Origin: Sipunculus nudus
Taxonomy: Eukaryota; Annelida; Sipuncula; Golfingiida; Sipunculidae
Direction: 5' to 3'
Assembly: GCA_026874595.1 (NCBI GenBank)
Contig: CM049320.1
Location: 29,925,714-29,989,713 of the forward strand
Length of the DNA: 64,000 nt
Shown: one piece after another, positions 12,301 through 24,117 of the stretch
How the letters are laid out: every line of letters starts with the position of its first letter
Position numbering within the stretch: position 1 is the first letter of the stretch
Notes under the pieces: generated by a model
Databases searched by the model: none
Seen by the model: only the letters and a program-made list of their open reading frames with translations
What the model was told of the DNA's origin: nothing
Translations under genes and position numbers: made by a program

Positions 12301-14073
12301 TCACTAGAGTTACAATCTGATCTCTATAATGCACCGCGCCTTCTAAATACGCCCGTGGCGTAGGTTCAAATGTAGTGAAGAGGGAAATGTAGCCCGTTGG
12401 ATAAGAATTGATTCACGTTTAACATTGGAATTCACGAGATAAGTAATATTTTGAAAGTATGCACATGTAAAATGTAAACAGATAGCATCTCTTGAAATGT
12501 GACATTTTTTTAATTCTAAATTTGACATTTGAGACAATAAATGCTGTCCGTCCCACAGCGCATAATAATAAGATTTTAGTTTTGAGTAGAAATGGCCTTT
12601 TTTCGGACGGATGAACCAACCAGATGAAGGTCAACGGCAACCTCCAGCGCTGGTAAAGATCTATTGTCGATATGAATAAACCCTGCTGTCAGTGACGGAT
12701 TTCAGAAGTTTTTGACCTGACATTTGACCAATTAACTGGCCCACCTGTATATGGTCAGTAAATGTGAATAACACGTGACTTCCGATCCCTCGGCACTCGT
12801 TTCTTATGTCAGCATGCAATAATGGTTAATCCCCCAATTTATCCAGGTTGTCCTGATGTTGAAATGACCACAACAAGTGTCGTTGCCCAATCACCGCATT
12901 AAAATCTTCAACAGTTCTGGAAACAATTGCATCACGTAAACTATACAAGGAAGCAAGTTTCCATTTATAAGTTTCTTTTTATATTTACAATACCGGGTCA
13001 CGGATATTACACAGCATAAAACATCCACATTTTCATCAATGTATAAATATGTTTCACTGACTAATACTTTCTGTTGGTTAAATTTGGAAAGAAAGTTGTC
13101 CATCCATACTCTATAATTGCTCCATTCACTTAAATTTCGTAATTTTCTCTTCTTAGGTGTAATCTAGCACGATTTCGGCGTGCAATCGTGCTGTGTGAAT
13201 GAATGTGTGCAGGAGATTTATCCTTGACATTTATAGATAGACCCGCTGGGTGGAGAATGGGTCAACGGGACCTTTCCTTTATCGTCTGGTTCCGGTTTTT
13301 TGTGCCATCTAGAGCGACTGAGGCCGCGGCAAGCATGCCTATGCATTGTGTCTGCAGTCATTACGCAACTATATAAGCAATATATTCCCAACATATTGGC
13401 TTTATTACCATTTTGGACATACAGCGCCGGATTTACTTTGGGATGAAGAAGCTGCACTCTGGATCCCATAATCTGCAGCGCATCCTCCTCTAATTAAATA
13501 AACATATCATTTATTGATGCTTAGCGACGGTTCTGACCTTTTATGTAATGTAATATAACCGTTCCGTGTGATTCCTTCATAACGTCAACCCTTATTAAAG
13601 CATACTAACGGATATTCCTTTAATATTCGCATTAAAGCTGGAGTTTTTATTTCTACTTTGATTTAGTGGATGGTAAAATTTAAGAGATTGAGGTTTTTGT
13701 TTCTTGTGGTCAGATTCTATTCAAATTGGGATTTTCAAAGCCTTTTCGGCCAAAGTCTCCATTTGCTTTGATCTGCCACTGTAGGCAAAGAAACATTTAA
13801 ACCTCCGAGCAATAAAACACAAGAATAAGACTTCAGCAAAGACCCTTAGTCAGGTCCATCAGACCAGGATTGAAATTTGCGAGAAAAAACAGAGTGCCGA
13901 TAACTCACTGCTCATTAATCATCCAATGAACCATCAATTAGCTCTTAATTACCAATTAGTCCCATTGGAGATTAGCGGGATTATTGCCATTTACATGTTT
14001 GAATAGACACTGGTAAAAACTCCAAGATAATGCTCCGGGTCATCAAGAGGACTCAAGATTAATATTGAAAAGC
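9385..14073. other. long spacer, no gene recognised
   Basis: 4.7 kb without a recognisable gene. The longest frame, 129 codons on the minus strand at 9771-10160, shows no domain, signal or repeat that I know. Small features noted are a TTGTGA-ACAGC-TCACAA hairpin at 10301-10317 and an AGCACGAT...ATCGTGCT 8-bp stem at 13166-13192. A single remote exon of a host gene cannot be excluded by eye. Confidence 0.5.
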
Positions 14074-14478
14074 GGCTTCTGTGGCTCTCGGGAAAGGCAC
14101 TGGACTCAAAGCCAGGAGATCGTGAGTTCGAATCTCAGCCGACGCGGTGAGATTTTTTTTTACGGTCGGCCCCCACCTAGGGTGAGCGCTCTGCTGGCTT
14201 GATGGGAAGGCCGTGCCCAACGGCCGTGTTTCACTCACAAACGAGTGCGCCTTTCGGGGGCTCCTCGGTGGTATGACCCAGCAATGGGGACGATTACACA
14301 TCCAAGGCTCGCAGTTGCAGTAGTCACCGTGCCTGATTAACGCCAGGATATAAAATGAGAGGAAGCCCGTGATACTGCCCTGTCATGTATTCCGAAACCG
14401 GAATGGATTCTGCAGATGTACATATATGTAGTTAAGTGAGCATTATAAAATGGGGGCGGTTACCTCCATAAAAAAAAT
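14074..14478 (+). repeat. tRNA-derived SINE, copy 2 (best preserved)
   Basis: A-box region GGCTTCTGTGGCTCTCGGG, then a tRNA-like anticodon arm region (GGACTCAAAGCCAGGAG) and an intact B-box GTTCGAATC at 14126-14134. The body aligns with the copies at 2267 and 61376 along its whole length and ends in an A-rich tail (TCCATAAAAAAAATATG-like). The intact B-box and tail make this the reference copy for the family. The minus-strand frame at 14059-14301 is a shadow of the SINE. Confidence 0.85.
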
Positions 14479-15164
14479 ATGAAAAAAAAATCATGCAACA
14501 TTTTTTCCACTTTCCCGGCAGCTTATCACTTATCATCCCCGACGCACACAAGTATTTCTTAGTCACGAGACTGGATCAGATAAACAGGCAGCCAATCACA
14601 GCGCGTGTTACTAAATGTACAAACAGGTCGTCTTCTCCCCTCACAACAAACCAAAGCGCAAGAAACAGAGCTTTACATGGTGCAGCACTACTGCCTTAAC
14701 AATGTACAGTAAATGATACAGTTGTGGAACGTTTTAGCCTATAAAGTATCGCCTGTGTCATTTATTATTAAAAAACATTGAAATGTTTAAGGACTACTTT
14801 GTGCAAGCTATGGAATCAGTTGAATTTTTTCATGATAGTATAAACACGATCATTAAAGATATCGTCTAAACGCTTTCTGAAATAAGAATATCTCTCTCTT
14901 TGCCATGTGATATTTGTAATAAATATAAAAGGATTAAAGGCATGACGGAACACGAACAAATCTTAAGTAGTATGAGCCGAGTTCTTTTACTTCAATCAGA
15001 TTTAAGATCAGGGTAGCTCAAGAAAACCAGAAAGCACTTTGTTCGTCGATAGAGGTATATTTTTTTTTTAATCCGATTTATTTTTCCTGCAATCTTACAT
15101 ATATCGATTTCTTTAATGTTGTTTATAGAATCCCCCACTTAATATTTGAGAAACATTATTCCAA
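14479..15164. other. spacer, no gene recognised
   Basis: AT-rich sequence leading into the TA tract that precedes the first LTR. A 68-codon frame at 14493-14699 has no recognisable feature. Confidence 0.5.
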
Positions 15165-15168
15165 ATAT

Positions 15169-15231
<63 letters not shown>
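15165..15231. repeat. (TA)n microsatellite abutting LTR 1
   Basis: A TA run with one phase slip at about 15180. It is directly followed by the TGTTACAGG start of LTR 1. Confidence 0.95.
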
Positions 15232-15235
<4 letters not shown>

Positions 15236-15875
15236 ACAGGTGCTCTTTTTATTGTGTGACACGGGCGTAACTCGTGTTGTAGCGCCCGTGTCTGGCCGCG
15301 TATTGCATTCTATGTTTAATCCGTACTGGTTGAACTCTCGTTGTCATGCTAGCTTGGGGATTTCTCGCCTGGCTTAGTCACGCGTGACCCTGGTATATAG
15401 AGACACAGCGATGATTCCTCTAACGCGTGTTTACTATGTATTATGTTAGATCCTTAGACTGTTCGAGAAGTGGGAAATTATCGGAAGCAAGAAGTTATAA
15501 ATAGGGGGCTGTGTTTTAGAGCCGAGAGAGAGAGGGTGAAGATTCCAGCGGACACAGACATGTGTATGTCAGTTTGTGGGACCTGTCCGATTATCCAGTT
15601 ATTTCAAGTATTCTACTATTACTAACTCTATACAATTTAATGCTGCCTGCCTCAAGTTTACTTTCTGGATTTTTACAAGAGCTTTACATTGGATTGTTAT
15701 TCTCCGAGAGGATTGGTGTGGACTTTTCATCCGAGAGTATACATTTAGAGAACTTATCGTTGTGACGGTGGTGGTATCCAGGTACTGTGCACATTGTTTA
15801 TTTTACTGTGTGATTGTTTTACTGTATAATTGTATTGATTAAGTGTATTTTAATGTTAGGGTTGTTTTAAGATTA
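15232..15875 (+). repeat. LTR 1 (3'-truncated solo LTR of the Gmr1-like element)
   Basis: It begins TGTTACAGGTGCTC like the 5' LTR of the element at 26670. It shares the GTGTGACACGGGCGTAACTC block, the GACTGTTCGAGAAGT block, a TATA box (15496-15503), GATTCCAGCGGACACAGA and the GTGACGGTGGTGGTATCCA block. Alignment to LTR 3 stops near 15875, just where LTR 3 reads AATAAATTATAG, so the poly(A) signal and 3' end are missing. It is replaced by a GGATCC/GGCGGAGG-type repeat. Its 5' half differs from LTR 2 and LTR 3 at several places (for example CGTACTGG against CGTACTAG), so it is a separate lineage or older copy. Short frames here (15562-15842) are LTR shadows. Confidence 0.85.
15496..15503 (+). 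promoter_or_regulatory. TATA box of LTR 1
   Basis: TATAAATA followed by a G-rich stretch, at the same relative place as in the other LTRs (20503, 25311, 26934). This would be the core promoter for the retrotransposon RNA. Function is inferred from position and conservation. Confidence 0.6.
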
Positions 15876-15884
15876 AAGGAACAA

Positions 15885-16035
15885 TCGCTTTAATTTTATG
15901 GTGATCCGGATCAACTTCTGGATCCTGGAATTTCTTAAGAAAAAAAGGTTGCCTTTCTGACAATGCCATGTGGGACATTAAGCTAACTCAGCGGAGGTCT
16001 GCTCTCTTTAAGTGATTTTCTAGTTACACGATTTC
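15885..16035 (+). repeat. GGATCC/GGCGGAGG-type repeat end
   Basis: Contains GGTGATCCGGATCAACTTC, GGATCCTGGAATTTCTTAA, TTTCTGACAATGC and GCGGAGGTCTGC..CTCT. The same order recurs at 16590-16745 with about 75-80% similarity by eye. This resembles the right end of a repeat family common in molluscs that finishes in GGCGGAGGTCTGCGCTCTCYGAGTGC. No coding capacity. Confidence 0.7.
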
Positions 16036-16589
16036 CTTTTTTTTATTATTTTGGAAGAAGTTTATATTAATGTTAATCCTCTTGTCCTTGGATTAAAAAT
16101 GAAACACGCGAAAAAAGACAATACTTGTCTCGTACGTTTAAATTTTTTTTCCAAATGTTATCTGAGACAGTGATTATATTGCTGATTGAATACAAATTCC
16201 TCCACTCAGTTTACCGTGTTTCATTTTCGATTAACCTGGTCATGGACATCCTCAGTTTACGTTCCGCTTCTGCTCATCAACATACAGGACAACATGACGA
16301 ATTACTTACATAGGTATTGTGCAACTGCAGGTCCCACGGAAAACTAATAAATGTACCCAGTCACTGATTACTTCTTTGCAAGCCGCCTTTTTCTGAAGGC
16401 CAGATTAGTTGGCGTTAGAGTATAGAGAAAACCTGAGCCCCCCCCCCCACCCACCCACCCGCGCAGACAGAGCAATCTGTCTGTGAGTATAAAACTTTTT
16501 TTTTGCCGGCGTTGGTTTTATGCCTGTCTGCTAGCAACTTTACTTAATTTTTTAGGATGAAATTATAATGATAACTTCGCAATGATACA

Positions 16590-16745
16590 AGGAACAATGA
16601 TTAAGTTCTGGTTGATCCGGGTCAGCAACTGGATCCAGGAAATTTTTAAAGGAAAAATGCTGCATTTCTGACAATGCAATATGGGGTAAGGAGCTGTCTT
16701 GGCGGAGGTCTGCGCTCTCTGAGTGCTCATTTCTACTCATTCAAA
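16590..16745 (+). repeat. GGATCC/GGCGGAGG-type repeat end, second copy in unit A
   Basis: GTTGATCCGGGTCAGCAAC, TGGATCCAGGAAATTTTTAA, TTTCTGACAATGC and GGCGGAGGTCTGCGCTCTC-GAGTGCT in the same order as at 15885. The two copies are in direct orientation about 700 bp apart. The 62-codon minus-strand frame here is a repeat shadow. Confidence 0.7.
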
Positions 16746-18099
16746 TGGATCAGTAGCCTCTCGTACTATATTGTTTAAAGTTATCGATTGAAATATATCT
16801 TATATTGTTATTTATATAGTATTAAAATATCCTAACTCTTCGTCATAAAGAATTAATGGACAAAACTTCCATTATTTTCTCGAAATTTCAACATTTGTGA
16901 AAATATTGGTGATGGGCAATTGAATTTTGGACCTTGCGTGTTCAAAGGCACCGTGGACCAAACAGGGCTACATCCAATCATCACTACAGATATTCGATCC
17001 TTGCGTCGTCTGAATAGGACCGGTAATTTATGCGTCATGACACTTTATGAAGCTGTCGCATAATGGTGGTCTGACTGAAGTACCGATACAGGCTAATCAT
17101 CATTTCAAAAAAAAAAAAAAGATTCAGTAGAAACAGCTCCCAGTTTAATATAAAAAAGTACCGGGTTTAATTAAAACCAGACAACTGTAATATTAGAACA
17201 CAGGATCTATATGTCGCATTCTGCGGCCCACTTCCGGTTCAATTAATTTCGTGCCGATCTTGTTGGCAGAAATAACTTTTTCCTCTACATATCTAAAACG
17301 ATCAAATGTAACAACGCTGCAACTTGGATCTCTGGCGGAGATTTTTACTATATTTTACAGAAAGCTGTCTGGAGAGCCCGATGACTAATTCTAGCTGATC
17401 CTTTTGAGCTGGCAACGGATCTCTTACTAGGCTCTCTTTAACATTTTTTTCTCCCATCCCAAATGATTGAAAAGACAATCTTCTTGCCACTGTTACGCCA
17501 GCTCAAACTGAACAAGACAGGATCCTGAAAACGAGGCAGTTGGCATTTAGAGATCAAAGTAATAAGTGAAGATATTATTCTCTCTGTATTCTAACTGCTT
17601 TGTTCATATAGGGAATTTACACGTATAAACGAAAGCACTACCTAACAGTTGCTTCTGATTAAAAAAAACGCAACTGTATTTCATATTCAATCTGCAACGG
17701 AGATGCCTTATGTGTATTTTACAAGATAAACACATATAAATCCACACAACAGCAATTCCTTCTTTACTTGTTTGTCATCTCACCTTACTATGAACAGAAC
17801 TTTTATCCGTAAGTTACCTTTTGAAAGCAGTCGTTTAATCATAATTTTGTGTTTTACCTATCTCTCAGGTTCGCCAAACACCTGAACCATAAACAACAAC
17901 AGTCGTTTAATCAATAAAAGCTAGATTAAGAAAGCATCTAAGAATGACAACAATTTATATTATATACTAAAGGTCATTACAAGCTGGTTTGGCACAGACT
18001 AGGATTTTGATTTCTTGAATGATTCGTGCAAATGATTAGCTTCGTGTCTGCGCAAAGATTTATGAAGGCTTGTACATCTGTCTACATCATAATGTGACT

Positions 18100-18240
18100 A
18101 TTTTGTACTGGACAGTCGAGTGTAAAACGCTCGGCTGTCTTTACTGCAGACCCAAGTTCGACTCCCAGCGTTCCTAAGAAAGTGGTGTGTAGTAGCCCGT
18201 TTGTAGTGGTCGTTAGTTTTCTCTGGGAACTCCGGTTTCC

Positions 18241-18243
<3 letters not shown>
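18100..18243 (+). repeat. SINE-like tRNA fragment (unit A)
   Basis: A B-box GTTCGACTC at 18156-18164 follows a tRNA-like arm (CTGTCTTTACTGCAGACCC). It ends in AACTCCGGTTTCCAC, a phrase typical of the tail of several invertebrate tRNA SINEs, and then a (TA)n tail. It is not a functional tRNA, as no complete cloverleaf or acceptor stem is visible. It differs from the SINE family at 14074. Confidence 0.55.

Positions 18244-18304
<61 letters not shown>
18244..18304. repeat. (TA)n microsatellite (unit A)
   Basis: About 30 TA units forming the tail of the SINE-like fragment. It is two bases longer than its partner in unit B. Confidence 0.95.
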
Positions 18305-18310
<6 letters not shown>

Positions 18311-18648
18311 TCTTCTCTTGTTTCACATAAGAGTTCAGTATATCATATATAGGTTGATTGTACTACGGGCTTTATTCTAAATTTCATTTTCTTTTAGAGA
18401 AATCTTTAAACCACATTTTTTCTATATTCTAGTCTATGGTAAATTATTGCTTGTAGTTTTCTGCTTACCTCTTTACAGCATGCCACTCCCGTAATCATAT
18501 GATGCACTGGACAATTTTCAATATTTCCCTGTGGCACATGCCCAATACTCATTCACTTCAATTTCACGCACGTGTTACAGACCCTTGACCGGGGTCGTAA
18601 TGTAGAAGGGGGGGGGGGGGGGTTGGAACAATTTAAACAAAAAAAAAA

Positions 18649-18758
18649 ACATAACTGATACAAAATCAGAAGATTTTAGAGAATGGGTCAGCAAAAAAAA
18701 AACAAACAAAAAAAAACATAACTAATACAAAATTAAAAGATTTTAGAGAATGGGTCAG
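18649..18758 (+). repeat. short tandem repeat, two ~43-bp units (unit A)
   Basis: ACATAACTGATACAAAATC...GAATGGGTCAG occurs twice (18649-18691 and about 18716-18758) separated by an A-rich spacer. A G-homopolymer of about 15 bases precedes it at 18608. Confidence 0.85.
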
Positions 18759-19305
18759 TTCGCAACTCAGAAAAAAGGTTATAAAGTATGTAACAGAACC
18801 GAATAGTTTGTCTGAACATAATGAAGATGCTTTGTGTTTCAAGAGAAGATATAGCTGCCTTTCCGGAACCTCATTAAGCGCTCGTCCCGTATGCTGTGTA
18901 TACTATAACGAGAACTCATGTGAACAACGGATCAAATCATCTCGTTTCTTTGACAGGAGTTCCTTAACACCGCTAAAATCTGACATTGTGGCTCAGCACT
19001 TATTGACATTTAAAGCAGGGTATAATACTACAATACTGGAAATCATTTTGATAATTTCACGAATTTGGTTTATGGTTACATTAATTTGATTGTAATCAAT
19101 ACTTGCTGCGTGACCTTATGTATGTGTCCTTTTTGGATTCGTTTACGCTAACAATCTTGAAGCAAGGAGCAAACCCGCTCTTAGGAATATCAAAGTAACC
19201 AAATGGTTAATGTATAACCCGATGGTTAAAACTAAATTTATCCCTATTTCTCCCAATCCCTCTCCATTTTCTCCCTCTCAAACATTCTCTATTGTTAACC
19301 ATATA

Positions 19306-20151
19306 CAGTAAAACCTCGCCTGACGACCATCTCGGTAGCGACCACCTCGAAGTTACGACCACATTTTTATGGTCCCGATTTGTATCGCCCTTTATGTCAT
19401 ATATGTAAACTTCGGAATAGCGGGCACCACGTTTTTCCGTTTTACAACCACTTATGTTAGTCCCAATGGGCGTCCTGGACCTCAGTGATGCGACTACTAA
19501 GTACAGAATAAACAATGCCCGGCCAGGCGTGTAGTGCAGGGTTGAGCGTAAACCATCCCTAATTATTAAAGAGCAGTAGATGAAACAAGGCATAAATCAA
19601 GGCGTGATCACGGATGATCACACAAGGCCAGGAATGTTTGCGTCACCGTTTCATAGCTTTTTATGAGACCTGCCGTTAATGATATGTGTGAAACATGTAC
19701 TCCTATCTCCGATTAACTCACTGGGCAATGAAGATTTATGATTGGTTCATATTTAATAACCAGTGGGCTTACTGTTTAGAAACTGTTTATTGGCTGAGGA
19801 AAGAGACTGAGTACTCCTTGATAAATTCAACGAAGTAAAATCGTTCCCTTTGGAAATATTGTAAAGTCAGAAATAGTGCTTGCTTAAAGATGTGCTTGGA
19901 TACAATTTATTTCAATTTTTTTAGTGAGTAAAAACAAAATCATACAAAATGTATCGTGCTTTATTTTATGTCTTATCATGCAGATTTAGGTGAAAGCAAA
20001 ATTAGTTATTCCAAATTATATTGTACAGCTACTTAACAACGTACGGCTAGACGAGCTCATGTAAGACCATCGATAGACAATCCTTACTTAGGCGGCCACC
20101 TCGGAAATGCGACAACTTTATCATGAACTTTAGGTGTTCGTAATTTCGAGG

Positions 20152-20156
<5 letters not shown>
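19306..20156 (+). mobile_element. pogo/Tigger-like non-autonomous DNA element (unit A)
   Basis: The left end TA-CAGTAAAACCTCG and the right end CGAGGTTTTA are inverted copies. CAGTRAAACCTC termini and a TA target are typical of pogo/Tigger (Tc1/mariner superfamily) elements. Further inside, GACGACCATCTCGGTAGCGACCACC at the left pairs with GGCGGCCACCTCGGAAATGCGAC at the right. The right terminus has lost its clean CTG end: a (TA)n tract is present after TTTTA and an ACTG only reappears at about 20213. No transposase is encoded, and the 128-codon minus-strand frame (19207-19593) is not one. Confidence 0.7.

Positions 20157-20157
<1 letters not shown>

Positions 20158-20213
<56 letters not shown>
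20158..20213. repeat. (TA)n microsatellite abutting LTR 2
   Basis: TA run between the pogo-like right end and the start of LTR 2. Confidence 0.95.
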
Positions 20214-20214
<1 letters not shown>

Positions 20215-20220
20215 TGATAC

Positions 20221-20688
20221 TGATACAGGTGCTCTTTTTATTGTGTGACACGGGCGTAACTCGTGTTGTGGCGCCCGTGTCTGGCCGCGTATTGCATTCT
20301 ATGTTTAAACCGTACTAGTTGAACTCTCGTTGTCATGCTAGCTTGGGGCTTTCTCGCCTGCCCGAGGTCACGTGTGGACCCTGGTATGTAGAGACACAGC
20401 GATGTTCTTCTAGATGATTCCTGTAACACGTGTTTCCTGTGTATTATGTTAGATCCTTTAGACTGTTCGAGAAGTAGAACATTTTCGGCTTGGGCGAGAA
20501 TTTATAAATAGGGGGCTGTGTTTTAAAGCAGGGAGAGAGGAGAGAAGATTCCAGCGGACACAGAACTTATCGTTGTGACGGTGGTGGTATCCAGGTACTG
20601 TGCACATTGTTTATTTTACTGTGTGATTGTTTTACTGTATAATTGTATTGATTAAGTGTATTTTAATGTTAGGGTTGTTTTAAGATTA
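20221..20688 (+). repeat. LTR 2, chimeric LTR at the duplication junction
   Basis: The 5' part (20221-20563) matches LTR 3, including CGTACTAGTTGAAC and GGTCACGTGTGGACCCTGG. After GCGGACACAG it switches at 20564 to AACTTATCG..., which is the 3' part of LTR 1 (15751 onward), including its truncation near 20688. About 190 bp of normal LTR are skipped. It is therefore the recombination product that joins unit A to unit B. TATA box TATAAATA at 20503-20510. Confidence 0.9.
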
Positions 20689-22913
20689 AAGGAACAATCG
20701 CTTTAATTTTATGGTGATCCGGATCAACTTCTGGATCCTGGAATTTCTTAAGAAAAAAAGGTTGCCTTTCTGACAATGCCATGTGGGACATTAAGCTAAC
20801 TCAGCGGAGGTCTGCTCTCTTTAAGTGATTTTCTAGTTACACGATTTCCTTTTTTTTATTATTTTGGAAGAAGTTTATATTAATGTTAATCCTCTTGTCC
20901 TTGGATTAAAAATGAAACACGCGAAAAAAGACAATACTTGTCTCGTACGTTTAAATTTTTTTTCCAAATGTTATCTGAGACAGTGATTATATTGCTGATT
21001 GAATACAAATTCCTCCACTCAGTTTACCGTGTTTCATTTTCGATTAACCTGGTCATGGACATCCTCAGTTTACGTTCCGCTTCTGCTCATCAACATACAG
21101 GACAACATGACGAATTACTTACATAGGTATTGTGCAACTGCAGGTCCCACGGAAAACTAATAAATGTACCCAGTCACTGATTACTTCTTTGCAAGCCGCC
21201 TTTTTCTGAAGGCCAGATTAGTTGGCGTTAGAGTATAGAGAAAACCTGAGCCCCCCCCCCCCACCCACCCACCCGCGCAGACAGAGCAATCTGTCTGTGA
21301 GTATAAAACTTTTTTTTTGCCGGCGTTGGTTTTATGCCTGTCTGCTAGCAACTTTACTTAATTTTTTAGGATGAAATTATAATGATAACTTCGCAATGAT
21401 ACAAGGAACAATGATTAAGTTCTGGTTGATCCGGGTCAGCAACTGGATCCAGGAAATTTTTAAAGGAAAAATGCTGCATTTCTGACAATGCAATATGGGG
21501 TAAGGAGCTGTCTTGGCGGAGGTCTGCGCTCTCTGAGTGCTCATTTCTACTCATTCAAATGGATCAGTAGCCTCTCGTACTATATTGTTTAAAGTTATCG
21601 ATTGAAATATATCTTATATTGTTATTTATATAGTATTAAAATATCCTAACTCTTCGTCATAAAGAATTAATGGACAAAACTTCCATTATTTTCTCGAAAT
21701 TTCAACATTTGTGAAAATATTGGTGATGGGCAATTGAATTTTGGACCTTGCGTGTTCAAAGGCACCGTGGACCAAACAGGGCTACATCCAATCATCACTA
21801 CAGATATTCGATCCTTGCGTCGTCTGAATAGGACCGGTAATTTATGCGTCATGACACTTTATGAAGCTGTCGCATAATGGTGGTCTGACTGAAGTACCGA
21901 TACAGGCTAATCATCATTTCAAAAAAAAAAAAAAGATTCAGTAGAAACAGCTCCCAGTTTAATATAAAAAAGTACCGGGTTTAATTAAAACCAGACAACT
22001 GTAATATTAGAACACAGGATCTATATGTCGCATTCTGCGGCCCACTTCCGGTTCAATTAATTTCGTGCCGATCTTGTTGGCAGAAATAACTTTTTCCTCT
22101 ACATATCTAAAACGATCAAATGTAACAACGCTGCAACTTGGATCTCTGGCGGAGATTTTTACTATATTTTACAGAAAGCTGTCTGGAGAGCCCGATGACT
22201 AATTCTAGCTGATCCTTTTGAGCTGGCAACGGATCTCTTACTAGGCTCTCTTTAACATTTTTTTCTCCCATCCCAAATGATTGAAAAGACAATCTTCTTG
22301 CCACTGTTACGCCAGCTCAAACTGAACAAGACAGGATCCTGAAAACGAGGCAGTTGGCATTTAGAGATCAAAGTAATAAGTGAAGATATTATTCTCTCTG
22401 TATTCTAACTGCTTTGTTCATATAGGGAATTTACACGTATAAACGAAAGCACTACCTAACAGTTGCTTCTGATTAAAAAAAACGCAACTGTATTTCATAT
22501 TCAATCTGCAACGGAGATGCCTTATGTGTATTTTACAAGATAAACACATATAAATCCACACAACAGCAATTCCTTCTTTACTTGTTTGTCATCTCACCTT
22601 ACTATGAACAGAACTTTTATCCGTAAGTTACCTTTTGAAAGCAGTCGTTTAATCATAATTTTGTGTTTTACCTATCTCTCAGGTTCGCCAAACACCTGAA
22701 CCATAAACAACAACAGTCGTTTAATCAATAAAAGCTAGATTAAGAAAGCATCTAAGAATGACAACAATTTATATTATATACTAAAGGTCATTACAAGCTG
22801 GTTTGGCACAGACTAGGATTTTGATTTCTTGAATGATTCGTGCAAATGATTAGCTTCGTGTCTGCGCAAAGATTTATGAAGGCTTGTACATCTGTCTACA
22901 TCATAATGTGACT

Positions 22914-23054
22914 ATTTTGTACTGGACAGTCGAGTGTAAAACGCTCGGCTGTCTTTACTGCAGACCCAAGTTCGACTCCCAGCGTTCCTAAGAAAGTGGT
23001 GTGTAGTAGCCCGTTTGTAGTGGTCGTTAGTTTTCTCTGGGAACTCCGGTTTCC

Positions 23055-23057
<3 letters not shown>
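22914..23057 (+). repeat. SINE-like tRNA fragment (unit B)
   Basis: Duplicate of the fragment at 18100, with the same B-box (GTTCGACTC) and CTCCGGTTTCCAC end, followed by a TA tract. Confidence 0.55.

Positions 23058-23117
<60 letters not shown>
23058..23117. repeat. (TA)n microsatellite (unit B)
   Basis: TA run corresponding to 18244-18304. The isoleucine-tyrosine frame on the minus strand (22896-23138) is an artefact. Confidence 0.95.
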
Positions 23118-23122
<5 letters not shown>

Positions 23123-24117
23123 TCTTCTCTTGTTTCACATAAGAGTTCAGTATATCATATATAGGTTGATTGTACTACGGGCTTTATTCTAAATTTCATT
23201 TTCTTTTAGAGAAATCTTTAAACCACATTTTTTCTATATTCTAGTCTATGGTAAATTATTGCTTGTAGTTTTCTGCTTACCTCTTTACAGCATGCCACTC
23301 CCGTAATCATATGATGCACTGGACAATTTTCAATATTTCCCTGTGGCACATGCCCAATACTCATTCACTTCAATTTCACGCACGTGTTACAGACCCTTGA
23401 CCGGGGTCGTAATGTAGAAGGGGGGGGGGGGGGGTTGGAACAATTTAAACAAAAAAAAAAACATAACTGATACAAAATCAGAAGATTTTAGAGAATGGGT
23501 CAGCAAAAAAAAAACAAACAAAAAAAAACATAACTAATACAAAATTAAAAGATTTTAGAGAATGGGTCAGTTCGCAACTCAGAAAAAAGGTTATAAAGTA
23601 TGTAACAGAACCGAATAGTTTGTCTGAACATAATGAAGATGCTTTGTGTTTCAAGAGAAGATATAGCTGCCTTTCCGGAACCTCATTAAGCGCTCGTCCC
23701 GTATGCTGTGTATACTATAACGAGAACTCATGTGAACAACGGATCAAATCATCTCGTTTCTTTGACAGGAGTTCCTTAACACCGCTAAAATCTGACATTG
23801 TGGCTCAGCACTTATTGACATTTAAAGCAGGGTATAATACTACAATACTGGAAATCATTTTGATAATTTCACGAATTTGGTTTATGGTTACATTAATTTG
23901 ATTGTAATCAATACTTGCTGCGTGACCTTATGTATGTGTCCTTTTTGGATTCGTTTACGCTAACAATCTTGAAGCAAGGAGCAAACCCGCTCTTAGGAAT
24001 ATCAAAGTAACCAAATGGTTAATGTATAACCCGATGGTTAAAACTAAATTTATCCCTATTTCTCCCAATCCCTCTCCATTTTCTCCCTCTCAAACATTCT
24101 CTATTGTTAACCATATA

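Larger units (their letters stand above)
15751..20563 (+). repeat. tandem duplication, unit A (~4.81 kb)
   Basis: Matches unit B (20564-25371) essentially base for base at a constant offset of 4808-4814. The left edge lies in LTR 1 at AACTTATCG and the right edge in LTR 2 after GCGGACACAG. The differences I could find are in run lengths: 11 C at about 16438 against 12 in unit B, and TA tracts a few bases different. No substitutions were seen in the stretches compared. Contents: end of LTR 1, two GGATCC/GGCGGAGG repeats, a SINE-like tRNA fragment, TA tracts, a small AATGGGTCAG tandem repeat and a pogo-like element. No host gene is recognised. Confidence 0.93.

Noticed and set aside
15562-15842. 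Overlapping small frames as genes (also 25376-25746 and 27002-27229)
   Set aside because: They lie entirely within LTRs and recur only because the LTRs are related.
18121-18180. A tRNA gene
   Set aside because: Only a B-box-like arm is visible, no complete cloverleaf could be drawn, and a SINE-like tail with a TA tract follows.
19207-19593. 128-codon minus-strand frame (and its copy at 24019) as a transposase fragment of the pogo-like element
   Set aside because: It shows no DDE or helix-turn-helix motif, and much of it runs over the inverted-repeat end.
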